From positions 1 through 64,000 of the forward strand of contig NZ_JAOWLA010000007.1 in NCBI RefSeq assembly GCF_025751575.1: a stretch of DNA of 64,000 nucleotides, in the 5' to 3' direction. The stretch is from Albidovulum sediminicola (GTDB lineage: Bacteria > Pseudomonadota > Alphaproteobacteria > Rhodobacterales > Rhodobacteraceae). Below, piece by piece: positions 16,066-25,017 of this stretch; the stretch's first letter is position 1; each line of letters begins with the position of its first letter. A model generated the notes under the pieces. The model was not told the DNA's origin. It did not search any database and saw only the letters and a list, made by a program, of their open reading frames with translations. The position numbers were made by a program, and so were the translations under genes.

Positions 16066-17073
16066 ATGGCAGAACGCGAATTGATGTATCGCGAGGCCCT
16101 TCGGGAGGCCATCGACGAAGAGATGGGCCTGAACCCGTCGGTCTTCATCATCGGCGAAGGCATCGCCGAGCGGGGCGGCAGCTACAAGGTCACCGAGGGC
16201 CTGCTGGCGAAATACGGGCCCAAGCGCGTCCGCGACACGCCGATCGCCGAGGCTGGCATGATCGGCGTCGGCGTCGGCGCCGCGATCGCCGGGGCCCGCC
16301 CGATCGTGGAGATCCTTTACGTGGATTTCGCTATGCTCGGCATGGACATGATCGTGAACCAGGCCGCCAAGTTCCGCCTGATGACGGGCGGCGACGGCCG
16401 CGTGCCCTTCATCATGCGCACCCAGGGCGGTACCGGCGGCGGCGTGGCGGCCCAGCACTCGCAGTCGCTTGAGGCGCTTTTCTACCACATCCCCGGCCTT
16501 CGGGTGGTCATGCCCTCGACGCCCGCTGACGCGAAGGGTCTGCTGAAATACGCCCTGCGCCAGGACGACCCCGTGATGTTCCTGGAGCACAAGCACCTCT
16601 ACATGACCAAGGGCATGGTGCCCGATGGCGAACATATCGTCGAGTTCGGCAAGGGCGACATCAAGCGCGTCGGCACCGATGTGACCGTGATCGCCTGGTC
16701 GAACATGATCCCGCGCACGCTTGAGGCCGCCGAGGAACTGGCGCGCCAAGGCATCTCGGTCGAGGTGATCGACCCGCGCACCCTGGTGCCGCTGGACCGC
16801 GAAATGATCGTGAACTCGGTCCTCAAGACCCGGCGCTGCGTGATCGTCCAGGAAGCCAACCGCCGCGGTGGCGTGGCCTCCGACATTGCCTCGATCGTGC
16901 AGGAAGAGTGCTTCTACGAGATGGATGCGCCGGTGGAGATCGTCGCCGGCATGGACATTCCGGTGCCGTTCAACCTGACGCTCGAAAAGGCCAGCGTGCC
17001 GCAGAAGGACGATGTCGTGGCCGCCGTTCGCCGGAGCCTGCACCTCGACCCTTTTGCTGAAGCGGCTGAGTGA
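16066..17073 (+). CDS. Thiamine-diphosphate dehydrogenase E1 component, beta subunit
   Basis: A 335-residue E1-beta protein with the usual opening MAERELMYREALREAIDEEM, a DTPIAEAGMIGVGVGAA segment, a RTQGGTGGGVAAQHSQSLEA motif, and a C-terminal transketolase domain (EVIDPRTLVPLD). It lacks an N-terminal lipoyl domain, unlike many alphaproteobacterial PdhB proteins, which argues against this being the housekeeping pyruvate dehydrogenase. GGGGAGGAGAAATC precedes the ATG, 26 bp after E1-alpha. Confidence 0.86.
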   Translation: MAERELMYREALREAIDEEMGLNPSVFIIGEGIAERGGSYKVTEGLLAKYGPKRVRDTPIAEAGMIGVGVGAAIAGARPIVEILYVDFAMLGMDMIVNQAAKFRLMTGGDGRVPFIMRTQGGTGGGVAAQHSQSLEALFYHIPGLRVVMPSTPADAKGLLKYALRQDDPVMFLEHKHLYMTKGMVPDGEHIVEFGKGDIKRVGTDVTVIAWSNMIPRTLEAAEELARQGISVEVIDPRTLVPLDREMIVNSVLKTRRCVIVQEANRRGGVASDIASIVQEECFYEMDAPVEIVAGMDIPVPFNLTLEKASVPQKDDVVAAVRRSLHLDPFAEAAE

Positions 17074-17083
17074 GGGCGCCGGG

Positions 17084-18304
17084 ATGACCTTGCATGTGCT
17101 TGAGAAATTGGCCGCGACGAACCCGGATTGCGAAATCTGGTGGGATAGCTCGCCGCTTGTCTACGACAACTGGGCGCGGGGCGTCCTCGCCTCGGCCCCG
17201 GCCGGAAAAAAGGCGGATTGGGACGCGCAGCTGAAGCGGCTCTTCGATACCGCGACCGTAGCGCGCGAGGGCACGATGGGGTTTGGCGGCGTCACCACCA
17301 ACCCGCCCCTGTCGTTGCAGGCGATCCAGAACGATCCCGAGTTCTGGATCGGCGAGATCGGCCGCATCGCGGCGGAGAACCCCGGCGAGGATGTCGAGGG
17401 GATCTATTGGAAGACCTACCTTGAGGTCGTCCGCCGCAGCGCCGAAATGATCCTGCCGGTCTACGACGCCTCGAATGGACGCCATGGGCATCTGTCGGGC
17501 CAGGTCGATCCGCGCTTTGTCACCGACTACGACCGGATGCTGTCCCAGGGCCTGCAACTGGCCACGATCGGGCGCAACGTCATGGTCAAGATCCCCGGCA
17601 GCGCCGAAGGCTACCGCGTGATCGAGGAACTGACCGCGCGCGGTATTTCGACCAACAACACGACCTCCTTCACGGTGCCGCAATACATCGCCTGCATGGA
17701 CGCGGTCAGCCGCGGGCTGGAGCGCGCGCGGGCGGCAGGGATCGACCTTTCGAAGTGGCGTTCGGTCATCACCCACATGTCGGCGCGGCTTGGCAATATC
17801 GGCGACCTCGAGGCCCAGGCCGACCTGCGCGGCATCAAGTTGTCGCCGGAAGAGATCCTGCACGGCGAAATGGCGGTGATGAAGCGCGCCTATCACCACG
17901 GCAAGCGCACGGGGCACCCCTCGAAAATGCTGCAATGCTCGATGCGGGTCACCGACGAGGGCGAGGGCGGCGCGGCTTCCTCCTGGCATATCGAGAAGAT
18001 CGCCGGCGGGGATTTCGTCTACACCTGCCCGCCCGGCTACATCGCCCAGCTGATGCAGGCAGAAGATCGCCTTCCCGCCTTCGATGCAAAGGCGATCGAC
18101 GAGGAGCCGCCCGCAGAGGTGATCGAGAAGCTGAGGCAGCTGCCCTATTTCCGGCAGGCCTATGACTTCGACGGCATGAAGCCGGATGAGTTCAGCCAGT
18201 TCGGCGCCTTCGCGGCGACGGCAAATGAATTCGCCGCGGCCACCCGAAAGACGGTGGATTTCGTGGCACGGGCGCTCGAATCCGTGCGTCCGCAGGCTGC
18301 CTGA
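17084..18304 (+). CDS. Transaldolase-family protein, atypical long form
   Basis: A 406-residue protein. The start 17084 follows GGGCGCCGGG; upstream in-frame residues overlap the E1-beta gene. GFGGVTTNPPLSLQAI (about residue 66) and MVKIPGSAEGYRVIEELTARGISTNNTTSF (about residues 167-196, split here only for description) match the transaldolase core, including the Schiff-base lysine in VKIPGS. Classical transaldolases are about 220 or 315 residues, so this belongs to a longer group. It could transfer a dihydroxyacetone unit or act as a direct aldol lyase on a sugar phosphate. It sits between E1-beta and E2 genes, 10 bp after E1-beta. Confidence 0.75.
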   Translation: MTLHVLEKLAATNPDCEIWWDSSPLVYDNWARGVLASAPAGKKADWDAQLKRLFDTATVAREGTMGFGGVTTNPPLSLQAIQNDPEFWIGEIGRIAAENPGEDVEGIYWKTYLEVVRRSAEMILPVYDASNGRHGHLSGQVDPRFVTDYDRMLSQGLQLATIGRNVMVKIPGSAEGYRVIEELTARGISTNNTTSFTVPQYIACMDAVSRGLERARAAGIDLSKWRSVITHMSARLGNIGDLEAQADLRGIKLSPEEILHGEMAVMKRAYHHGKRTGHPSKMLQCSMRVTDEGEGGAASSWHIEKIAGGDFVYTCPPGYIAQLMQAEDRLPAFDAKAIDEEPPAEVIEKLRQLPYFRQAYDFDGMKPDEFSQFGAFAATANEFAAATRKTVDFVARALESVRPQAA

Positions 18305-18315
18305 GGGAGGAAAGA

Positions 18316-19608
18316 ATGGCAGAGGCAATTCTGGTTCCTCAGGTCGGGCAGGACCTGACCGAGGCCAAGGTGGTCGAGCTTCACGTCAAGCTTGGCGATC
18401 AGGTTAAGAAGGGCGACCTTGTCGCCGTTGTCGAATCCGAAAAGGCGAGCTTCGAGGTCGAGGCCTTTTGCGAGGGCACGGTGATCAGCCTGCCCTGGCA
18501 GGTCGGCGATACCGCCACGGTGCTTGAGCCGCTGATGCATGTCGGCGCCCCGGGCGAGACGGTTGCAGAGGCAGCACGATCGGCCGCGGCTGAGCCCGCC
18601 GTGGTTCCGGCGGTCGCGCCCGCCGCACAGCCCGAGGCCGCACAAGTCGCGCAGGCCGAACCGCTGGTTGCCAAGGTGGCCACCGGTGTCGTGAACGCGG
18701 CGCTTCGCGCCTCGCCGATCGCGCGCCGCGTTGCCGCGGGTCAGGGTCTGGATCTTGCCCGCATCGCGGGCAGCGGCCCGAAGGGCGCGGTGGTGCTCAA
18801 GGATGTCGCCGCGCTGGCGGTTGGCGGCGCCCCCACGACGGGCGGCGGCGCGCTGGAGCTGCGGACGCTACAGGCCGGGCAGGGGACGCCGGTGGTCTTC
18901 ATCCACGGCTTCGGCGCCGATCTGTCGTCCTGGCGGCCGCTGGTCGCCCGCATAGGGCTCGGCTCACCCATGATGGCGCTGGACCTTCCGGGGCACGGCG
19001 GTTCTCGCGGGCATGGCGCGGCGGACTTCGCGGGCCTTGTCGGTGCGGTCGGGCAGACGCTGCGCGGCCTTCAGGGCAGCGTGCACCTCGTCGGCCATTC
19101 GCTGGGGGCGGCGGTCGCCGTCGCGCTGACCCAGCGCGGCGATCTCGATGTCCGTTCGCTGACTCTGATCGCGCCGGCGGGGCTTGGTGCATCGGTGGAT
19201 GGCGCTTTCGTCGAGGGCTTCTTGGGGGCCAAGTCCGAGGCCGCGCTGGCCGCCTGGATGCGCCGCCTGGTCTCTGACCCCGCCACCCTGGCGCCGGTTC
19301 TGGTGCGTGCGACCCTGGCTGCGCGCGAAGACGCGGACCTTGTCCCGGCACAGTCGCGCGTGGCGCGTGGCGTGTTCGAGGGTTCGACCCAGCTCTTCTC
19401 GGCTGCCGCGGCGCTGCGGAGCTACCAGGGGCCCTGCACCGTCATCGCCGGGCGCGACGATGCGATCGTTCCCTTGCGGGAAATCGAGGCGGCGCTGCCG
19501 GGCCATGTCGCGCTTCACCGGCTCGACCGGGTGGGGCACCTGCCGCAGGTGGAGGCCGCTGACCTGGTGCAGACACTGATTGCGCGGACCGTCCGCTCGG
19601 CGGGCTAA
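18316..19608 (+). CDS. acoC: Acetoin-dehydrogenase-type E2 component: lipoyl domain, E3-binding domain and alpha/beta hydrolase
   Basis: A 430-residue protein. Residues 1-78 form a lipoyl domain (lipoylated Lys43 in [11 protein letters not shown]). An Ala/Pro/Val-rich linker follows, then a peripheral subunit-binding segment ([21 protein letters not shown], about residues 132-155). Residues 185-430 are an alpha/beta-hydrolase domain with VFIHGFG, the nucleophile elbow GHSLGAA (Ser262), GRDDAIVP and a late GHLPQ histidine. This replaces the usual chloramphenicol-acetyltransferase-like catalytic domain, as in AcoC of acetoin dehydrogenase systems. It should carry the acyl group from E1 to CoA. 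GGGAGGAAAGA precedes the ATG. Confidence 0.82.
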   Translation: MAEAILVPQVGQDLTEAKVVELHVKLGDQVKKGDLVAVVESEKASFEVEAFCEGTVISLPWQVGDTATVLEPLMHVGAPGETVAEAARSAAAEPAVVPAVAPAAQPEAAQVAQAEPLVAKVATGVVNAALRASPIARRVAAGQGLDLARIAGSGPKGAVVLKDVAALAVGGAPTTGGGALELRTLQAGQGTPVVFIHGFGADLSSWRPLVARIGLGSPMMALDLPGHGGSRGHGAADFAGLVGAVGQTLRGLQGSVHLVGHSLGAAVAVALTQRGDLDVRSLTLIAPAGLGASVDGAFVEGFLGAKSEAALAAWMRRLVSDPATLAPVLVRATLAAREDADLVPAQSRVARGVFEGSTQLFSAAAALRSYQGPCTVIAGRDDAIVPLREIEAALPGHVALHRLDRVGHLPQVEAADLVQTLIARTVRSAG

Positions 19609-19729
19609 GCCGTGTACGGCGCGCGCCACGCCCCTCCCGCATGGCGCGCGTCCCGTTTCCCGACATCCGTCCAGCAAGACCAGGGCCGCCGTGCATGTGC
19701 GGCCACTCCAACGAAGGGAAGGACCGGTC
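19609..19729 (+). other. Intercistronic gap with GC-rich hairpin
   Basis: Between the E2 and transketolase genes a CGCGCGCCA ... TGGCGCGCG inverted repeat (about 19630-19651) can fold. There is no T-run. It is probably an mRNA-processing or stability element rather than a full stop, since the next gene continues in the same direction. Confidence 0.4.
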
Positions 19730-21730
19730 ATGCGTGACCTGCCCCAGGTAAGCCATGCCGACATGGCGAACGCGATCCGATTTCTGGCCGCCGACGCTGT
19801 CGAGCGCGCGGCCTCCGGCCATCCGGGCATGCCGATGGGCATGGCCGATGTGGCGACGGTTCTGTTCACCCGCTTTCTGAAGTACGATGCGGCGCACCCC
19901 CGCTGGGCCGATCGCGACCGCTTTGTGCTGTCGGCAGGCCACGGGTCCATGCTGCTTTACGCGCTGCTCCACCTGACCGGCACGCCGGGCTGGCCGATCG
20001 ACGCGCTGCGGGGGTTCCGGCAACTGGGTTCGCCCGCGGCCGGCCACCCCGAATACGGTCACGGAGAGGGGATCGAGACGACGACCGGCCCCTTGGGGCA
20101 GGGGATCGCGACCGCCGTCGGCATGGCCCTGGCCGAGGAGATGGACCGAGCGCGCTTCGGTGCCGATATCGTCGATCACCACACCTGGGTCATCGCGGGC
20201 GATGGCTGCCTGATGGAGGGGATCAGCCAGGAGGCGATCTCGCTGGCCGGGCATTTGCGGCTGAAAAAGCTGATCGTGCTCTGGGATGACAACGGCATCA
20301 CCATCGACGGCGGCACCTCTGCCGCCACCTCAGAAGATCAGCGCAAGCGGTTCGAGGCTTCGGGCTGGGCGACGCTTGAAGCCGATGGCCATGACCCTGA
20401 AGGCATCGCAGAGGCGATGGAGCAGGCCCGGCAATCCGACCGCCCGGTGATGATCGCCTGCCGCACCAGGATCGGCTATGGCGCGCCCTCCAAGGCGGGC
20501 ACCGCCAAATGCCACGGCTCGCCGCTTGGGGCTGGGGAATTGCAGGCCGCGCGCGAGGCCCTTGGCTGGCCGCATGCCGCCTTCGACATTCCGCTGCCGG
20601 TGCGCGAGCTCTGGGCCGCCGCCGGCGGTCGCGGGGCCGAAGCGCGGCAGGACTGGGAGGTGCGGCTTGCGGCATCACCCCGGCGCGCGGACTTCCTTGA
20701 CCATCATGCCGGTCGCTATCCCGAAGGCTGGCGCCAGGCGCTGGCTGCCCACCGTGCGGCCCTGTCGTCCAAGCCGGGGGCGATGGCGACCCGCAAGGCC
20801 AGCGGCGCCGCGCTTGAGGTGCTGACCCCGGCCATCCCGCAGATGATCGGCGGGTCGGCCGACCTGACCGGCTCCGTCAACACGTTGACCAAGGCGACCG
20901 CACCCCTGACGGCGGAGAATTTCGGCGGACGCTACATCCACTACGGCGTGCGCGAGCACGGGATGGCGGCGGTGATGAACGGCATGGCGCTGCATGGCGG
21001 ATACCGCCCCTACGCCGGGACCTTCCTGGTCTTCGCCGACTACCTGCATCCCGCGCTTCGGCTTTCAAGCCTGATGGGCCTTCCCGTGACCTATGTGCTG
21101 ACGCATGACTCGATCGGCCTGGGCGAGGATGGTCCGACCCACCAGCCCGTTGAGACGCTGGCGATGCTGCGTGCGACGCCGGGTCTGGTGACGCTGCGCC
21201 CCGCAGATGCCGTGGAGGCGGCGGAAGCCTGGGAAATCGCGCTGGACCGCCGGGACGGGCCGACCGCCATTGTCCTGTCGCGGCAGGACCTGCCGACGCT
21301 TCGCCTGGATGGCGGCGTCGAAAACGCGGCGCGGCGCGGCGGCTATGTTCTGGCCGAGGCCGCCTGCGGGCCGCGCCGGGTCACGCTGATCGCGACCGGC
21401 TCCGAGGTGGAGATCGCCTATGAGGCACGCGCGCTTCTCGAGGCCGCAGGCATTGGCGCGGCGGTCGTGTCGCTGCCGTCCTTCGAATTGTTCCGCGCGC
21501 AGCCGGCCGCGTATCGCGCCGCCGTGCTCGGACAAAGGGACGGTGTCCGGGTCGGGGTGGAAGCCGCGCTGAGGTTCGGCTGGGACGAAGTCATCGGTTC
21601 TGAGGGCGCCTTCGTCGGAATGACCGGCTTCGGCGCCTCCGCCCCGGCCAGCGTGCTCTACCAGCACTTCGGCATCACGGCGGTCGCCGTCGCGGCCAAG
21701 GCGCGCGATCTGCTTGGGGAAGCAGCATGA
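19730..21730 (+). CDS. tkt: Transketolase
   Basis: A 666-residue transketolase, the usual length. ATG 19730 follows AAGGGAAGGACC. Motifs in order: AANAIRFL-like opening ([23 protein letters not shown] region), [31 protein letters not shown], the thiamine-diphosphate motif [20 protein letters not shown] with [10 protein letters not shown], and the pyrimidine domain with [17 protein letters not shown]. It transfers two-carbon ketol units between sugar phosphates. Placement inside this operon suggests it feeds local sugar phosphates into the pentose phosphate pool. Its stop overlaps the start of the E3 gene by 4 bp. Confidence 0.9.
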   Translation: MRDLPQVSHADMANAIRFLAADAVERAASGHPGMPMGMADVATVLFTRFLKYDAAHPRWADRDRFVLSAGHGSMLLYALLHLTGTPGWPIDALRGFRQLGSPAAGHPEYGHGEGIETTTGPLGQGIATAVGMALAEEMDRARFGADIVDHHTWVIAGDGCLMEGISQEAISLAGHLRLKKLIVLWDDNGITIDGGTSAATSEDQRKRFEASGWATLEADGHDPEGIAEAMEQARQSDRPVMIACRTRIGYGAPSKAGTAKCHGSPLGAGELQAAREALGWPHAAFDIPLPVRELWAAAGGRGAEARQDWEVRLAASPRRADFLDHHAGRYPEGWRQALAAHRAALSSKPGAMATRKASGAALEVLTPAIPQMIGGSADLTGSVNTLTKATAPLTAENFGGRYIHYGVREHGMAAVMNGMALHGGYRPYAGTFLVFADYLHPALRLSSLMGLPVTYVLTHDSIGLGEDGPTHQPVETLAMLRATPGLVTLRPADAVEAAEAWEIALDRRDGPTAIVLSRQDLPTLRLDGGVENAARRGGYVLAEAACGPRRVTLIATGSEVEIAYEARALLEAAGIGAAVVSLPSFELFRAQPAAYRAAVLGQRDGVRVGVEAALRFGWDEVIGSEGAFVGMTGFGASAPASVLYQHFGITAVAVAAKARDLLGEAA

Positions 21731-23124
21731 GCGGGCATGACGTCCTGATCGTCGGATCGGGCCCGGGTGGCTATGTCGCCGCGATCCGGGCGGCGCAACT
21801 GGGCCTGAAGGTCGGCCTGATCGAGCGGGCGCATCTCGGCGGCATCTGCCTCAACTGGGGCTGCATCCCGACCAAGGCCATGCTGAAGGGCACGGACCTT
21901 CTGTGCGAGGCGGGTCATGCCACGCGCTTCGGCCTGCACCCGCTCTCGCCCGCGATCGACCCCGTCAGGCTCGTGGCGCGGGCCCAGGAGGTTTCGACCC
22001 AGCTTTCGGCGGGGATCGCGTTCCTTCTGAAGAAAAACGGCGTCGATCTGATCTGGGGATCGGCGCGGCTGGCTGGCGGCGGCAGGGTCGAAGTGACAGC
22101 CGCCGAGGTCGCGGGGCCGCGCGGGGCGCTGGGACCGGGCACCTACGCCGCGCCCCATATCATCCTTGCGACGGGGGCAAGCCCACGTCGTCTTCCAGGA
22201 CTCGACCCCGATGGCCACCTGGTCTGGACCTATATGCAGGCGCTCCGTCCCCAGGCGGTTCCGCAGCGTCTGATCGTCGTCGGTTCCGGCGCGATCGGAG
22301 TGGAGTTCGCCTCCATCTACGCCGCGATGGGCGCGCAGGTCACGATCGTGGAACTCGCCGCGCGCATCCTGCCGCAGGAGGACGCCGAGATCTCCGGCCT
22401 TATGGCCAAGGCGCTCCAGAAACGCGGGATCGCGCTGCATACTGGTGTTTCCGTCGCCCGGCTGGACCGGCAGGCGGAGAGCCTCACCGCCCACCTCTCC
22501 GACGGCACGGCGATTTCCGCCGACCGGCTCCTCAGCGCGGCAGGGGTGGTTCCGAACGTCTCGGGCCTTGGGCTTGAGGCGCTCGGCGTCGTGCTTGCGC
22601 ACGGCGCGGTGCAGACCGACGGGGCCGGGCGCACGAATGTGCCCGGCCTCTACGCCATCGGTGATCTGGCCGGCGCGCCGATGCTTGCGCACAAGGCCGA
22701 ACATGACGGGATCGCCTGTGTCGAGGCGATCGCAGGCCGGGCGCCGCGCGGCCATGGCCCAATCCCCGGGTGCATCTATGCCAGCCCCCAGATCGCCTCG
22801 GTCGGCCTGACCGAGGAGCAGGCGCAGGAACAGGGTACCGCCGTGCGCATCGGGCGTTTCTCGCTGCGCGGCAACGGCAAGGCGCTGGTGCTGGGTGAGC
22901 CTGACGGCCTCGTGAAATGCGTGTTCGACGCGGCGAGCGACCGGCTGATCGGGGCGCAGATCATCGGCGCGGAGGCCAGCGAACTGATCCACGGGATGAC
23001 CATCGCGGTGACGCTCGGCGCGACCTCCGAGCAACTCGCCAGCGTGGTCTTCCCGCATCCCACCCTGTCAGAGGCGCTGCATGAGGCCGTCATGGCCGCG
23101 CGGGAAGGAGCGATCCATGCCTGA
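21727..23124 (+). CDS. lpdA: Dihydrolipoyl dehydrogenase (E3 component)
   Basis: A 465-residue flavoprotein disulfide reductase. It shows the FAD motif [17 protein letters not shown], the redox pair in [16 protein letters not shown] (C-x4-C), the NAD motif [17 protein letters not shown], a [17 protein letters not shown] motif, and the C-terminal [11 protein letters not shown] with the catalytic histidine. It reoxidises lipoamide on the E2 encoded upstream with NAD as acceptor. ATGA overlap with the transketolase gene shows tight coupling, and supports a dedicated complex rather than use of a housekeeping E3. Confidence 0.9.
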   Translation: MSGHDVLIVGSGPGGYVAAIRAAQLGLKVGLIERAHLGGICLNWGCIPTKAMLKGTDLLCEAGHATRFGLHPLSPAIDPVRLVARAQEVSTQLSAGIAFLLKKNGVDLIWGSARLAGGGRVEVTAAEVAGPRGALGPGTYAAPHIILATGASPRRLPGLDPDGHLVWTYMQALRPQAVPQRLIVVGSGAIGVEFASIYAAMGAQVTIVELAARILPQEDAEISGLMAKALQKRGIALHTGVSVARLDRQAESLTAHLSDGTAISADRLLSAAGVVPNVSGLGLEALGVVLAHGAVQTDGAGRTNVPGLYAIGDLAGAPMLAHKAEHDGIACVEAIAGRAPRGHGPIPGCIYASPQIASVGLTEEQAQEQGTAVRIGRFSLRGNGKALVLGEPDGLVKCVFDAASDRLIGAQIIGAEASELIHGMTIAVTLGATSEQLASVVFPHPTLSEALHEAVMAAREGAIHA

Positions 23125-23812
23125 GGGCCTACGCGGAACCGTGATCTTCGACCTTGACGGCACGCTGGTGGACAGCGCGCCCGACCTTGCCGATGCGCTC
23201 GACACCCTGTTGGAGGAGCGGGGGCACAAGGCGCTGGGCCTCGATCACGCCCGGCGTCTGATCGGACACGGCGTTGCGGAGCTTGTCCGCAAGGGTCTTG
23301 AGGACAGGGGCGAGAGGCTTGAGGGGCTGGATCTGACCCAGGCGGTTCAGCGCTTCCTGAAGCACTATACGCAGTTCCTGTCCCGCAAGAGCACGCCCTA
23401 TCCCGGCGCGGCCGAAGCCCTGACCGAGTTGCGGCTTGCCGGCTGGCGGCTTGTCGTTTGCACCAACAAGCTGGAGGCGAGCGCGCGCGGATTGCTTCAG
23501 GACCTGGGCCTTCTGCCCGCCTTCGCGCTGGTGGCCGGACCCGACACGTTCGGCGTTGCCAAGCCTGACCCGGCGCATCTGCTGCGGTGCCTGACGGGGC
23601 AGGATCTGAGCAAGCATCCCGCGATCATGGTCGGCGATTCAGAAGTCGACGTTGCTGCCGCACAAGCCGCGAAGCTTCCGGTCATCGCCGCGACCTGGGG
23701 CTACGCGCGCGTCCCGCTGGCGGACCTGAGGCCCGATGCGCTGGTGGACAGCCTGTCGGATGTGCCAGGCGCCGTGGAACGCTTGTCCTCCCTCGCGCGC
23801 GCGGGCGCCTGA
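23117..23812 (+). CDS. gph: HAD-superfamily phosphatase, phosphoglycolate phosphatase-like
   Basis: A 231-residue HAD hydrolase with motif I FDLDGTLVDSAPDLADAL, motif II CTNK, a GVAKPDP motif III and GDSEVDVAAAQAA motif IV. This fits the Gph group, which removes phosphate from 2-phosphoglycolate and related small phosphates. It starts 8 bp inside the end of the E3 gene and closes the operon. Together with the CbbY-like enzyme it gives the locus two sugar-phosphate phosphatases, perhaps for dead-end products of the transketolase or aldolase steps. Confidence 0.8.
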   Translation: MPEGLRGTVIFDLDGTLVDSAPDLADALDTLLEERGHKALGLDHARRLIGHGVAELVRKGLEDRGERLEGLDLTQAVQRFLKHYTQFLSRKSTPYPGAAEALTELRLAGWRLVVCTNKLEASARGLLQDLGLLPAFALVAGPDTFGVAKPDPAHLLRCLTGQDLSKHPAIMVGDSEVDVAAAQAAKLPVIAATWGYARVPLADLRPDALVDSLSDVPGAVERLSSLARAGA

Positions 23813-23852
23813 GGCGGCGCCCGATCTCGGCCGCGCTGCGGAGGGCCTGGGT

Positions 23853-25010
23853 TCAGGCGACCATCTCGGGCAGGCCAGCGCCTGCAAAGACGCTGTCCAT
23901 ATCCCAGAAAAGCTGTTCCATCCGCATGCCGAAATGAAGCTCGGGCAGTTTCGCCATGGCAAGGATCGTGGCATCGCCCGGGCCTGCCCCGCGCAGGACC
24001 AGGAAGGACCCGAGGATCGCCGCCGTCCCGATGAGGTTGTCGTCCGGTTCAAGCCGGACCAGGACCCCGTCCCGGAGGGCGCGATCGATCCGCTGGCAGA
24101 TTTCGAGGATTGCCTGCGTGTCCTGGTCCGGGCGGGTGTGATCGCTGATCCAGGGCACCTTCGCCGCGAGCTCATTCGTCCCGGTCAAGGAGGTGTTCAG
24201 GCGCCCGACGGAGACCCTCAGGATGTTTCGGGGCGCGCCCTCATCCGGCCGCCCGGTCGCCCCGTCCCCCGTGCGCAGTTCCAGCGCGTCCCGGATGATC
24301 CAGGTTCGCCCGCCGCCCTTGGCCGCCGGGGTGGGATCGAAGATCGGCGGCAGCGGCCTGAGTTCCGGCGACAGCATGCGCCAGGGTGTGCCCGCGCTCG
24401 GCAGATTCAGGCCGCCGGTCCTGAGAAACCACTCGACATGGCTGCCGGGCGCGGGCGCGAAGAAATCCGCGCAGGAACAATGCTCCAGCATCCGGCCGCC
24501 GCCGATCAGAGCGACCCGGTCGCAATAGCTGCGCACCTCGTCCGTGTTGTGCGACACGACGAGGATCGAGCGCCGCCGGGCCTCCTCGCACAGGAAGCGC
24601 ATCAGTTCGTTCCCGTCTTCCCTGCGGAGGCTCGCTGTTGGCTCATCGATGCACAGCGTGTCGGTGTTGTCGCGGCAGGCGTCCGATATTTCCCCGATCC
24701 GTTCGTCCAGAAGCTGGCCGGAGGAGGGCGCGGCGCGCGCGTCCTGTCGCGGTTTCTGGCCGATGAGCCGGGGATGGCGGCTGTCGTCCAGCGCGCCGTC
24801 CCGATAACGCGCCCTTTCCCAGCGCATCTCGAGCCCGTCTGTCGCGCCGGGGCGGGCGATGCATTTCAGGAAGGTCGACTTGCCGCTGCCCATCGGCCCC
24901 ATCAACGCCGTCATCCCCGGGCTGACGAGGTCGAAATCGACATTCGTCAAAACCGGCCGGCCCGCGGCGCGGATGTCGAGGTTCCGGATCGACAGCGCGG
25001 GTTCGGACAT
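23853..25010 (-). CDS. ABC-type ATPase domain protein without a recognisable signature motif, with a long C-terminal extension
   Basis: A 385-residue protein. Walker A is GPMGSGKST (residues 38-46), Walker B is LCIDEPTAS (about 119-127), and an H-loop-like VVSHNTDEVRSYCDRVALIGGG follows. Between them, where LSGGQ should be, the sequence reads GQLLDERIGEIS, so the ABC signature is missing or highly altered. Residues from about 200 to 385 are an extension I do not recognise. No membrane permease is nearby. It is the third gene of a minus-strand group after a roadblock-like protein and an unknown protein, so a regulatory or motor role rather than transport is likely. Confidence 0.6.
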   Translation of the reverse strand: MSEPALSIRNLDIRAAGRPVLTNVDFDLVSPGMTALMGPMGSGKSTFLKCIARPGATDGLEMRWERARYRDGALDDSRHPRLIGQKPRQDARAAPSSGQLLDERIGEISDACRDNTDTLCIDEPTASLRREDGNELMRFLCEEARRRSILVVSHNTDEVRSYCDRVALIGGGRMLEHCSCADFFAPAPGSHVEWFLRTGGLNLPSAGTPWRMLSPELRPLPPIFDPTPAAKGGGRTWIIRDALELRTGDGATGRPDEGAPRNILRVSVGRLNTSLTGTNELAAKVPWISDHTRPDQDTQAILEICQRIDRALRDGVLVRLEPDDNLIGTAAILGSFLVLRGAGPGDATILAMAKLPELHFGMRMEQLFWDMDSVFAGAGLPEMVA

Positions 25011-25017
25011 CGGGGCC

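Noticed and set aside
15053-23124. E1/E2/E3 genes as the housekeeping pyruvate dehydrogenase
   Set aside because: E1-beta lacks the lipoyl domain common in alphaproteobacterial PdhB, E2 has an alpha/beta-hydrolase domain instead of an acetyltransferase domain, and the operon contains transaldolase, transketolase and an RpiR regulator.
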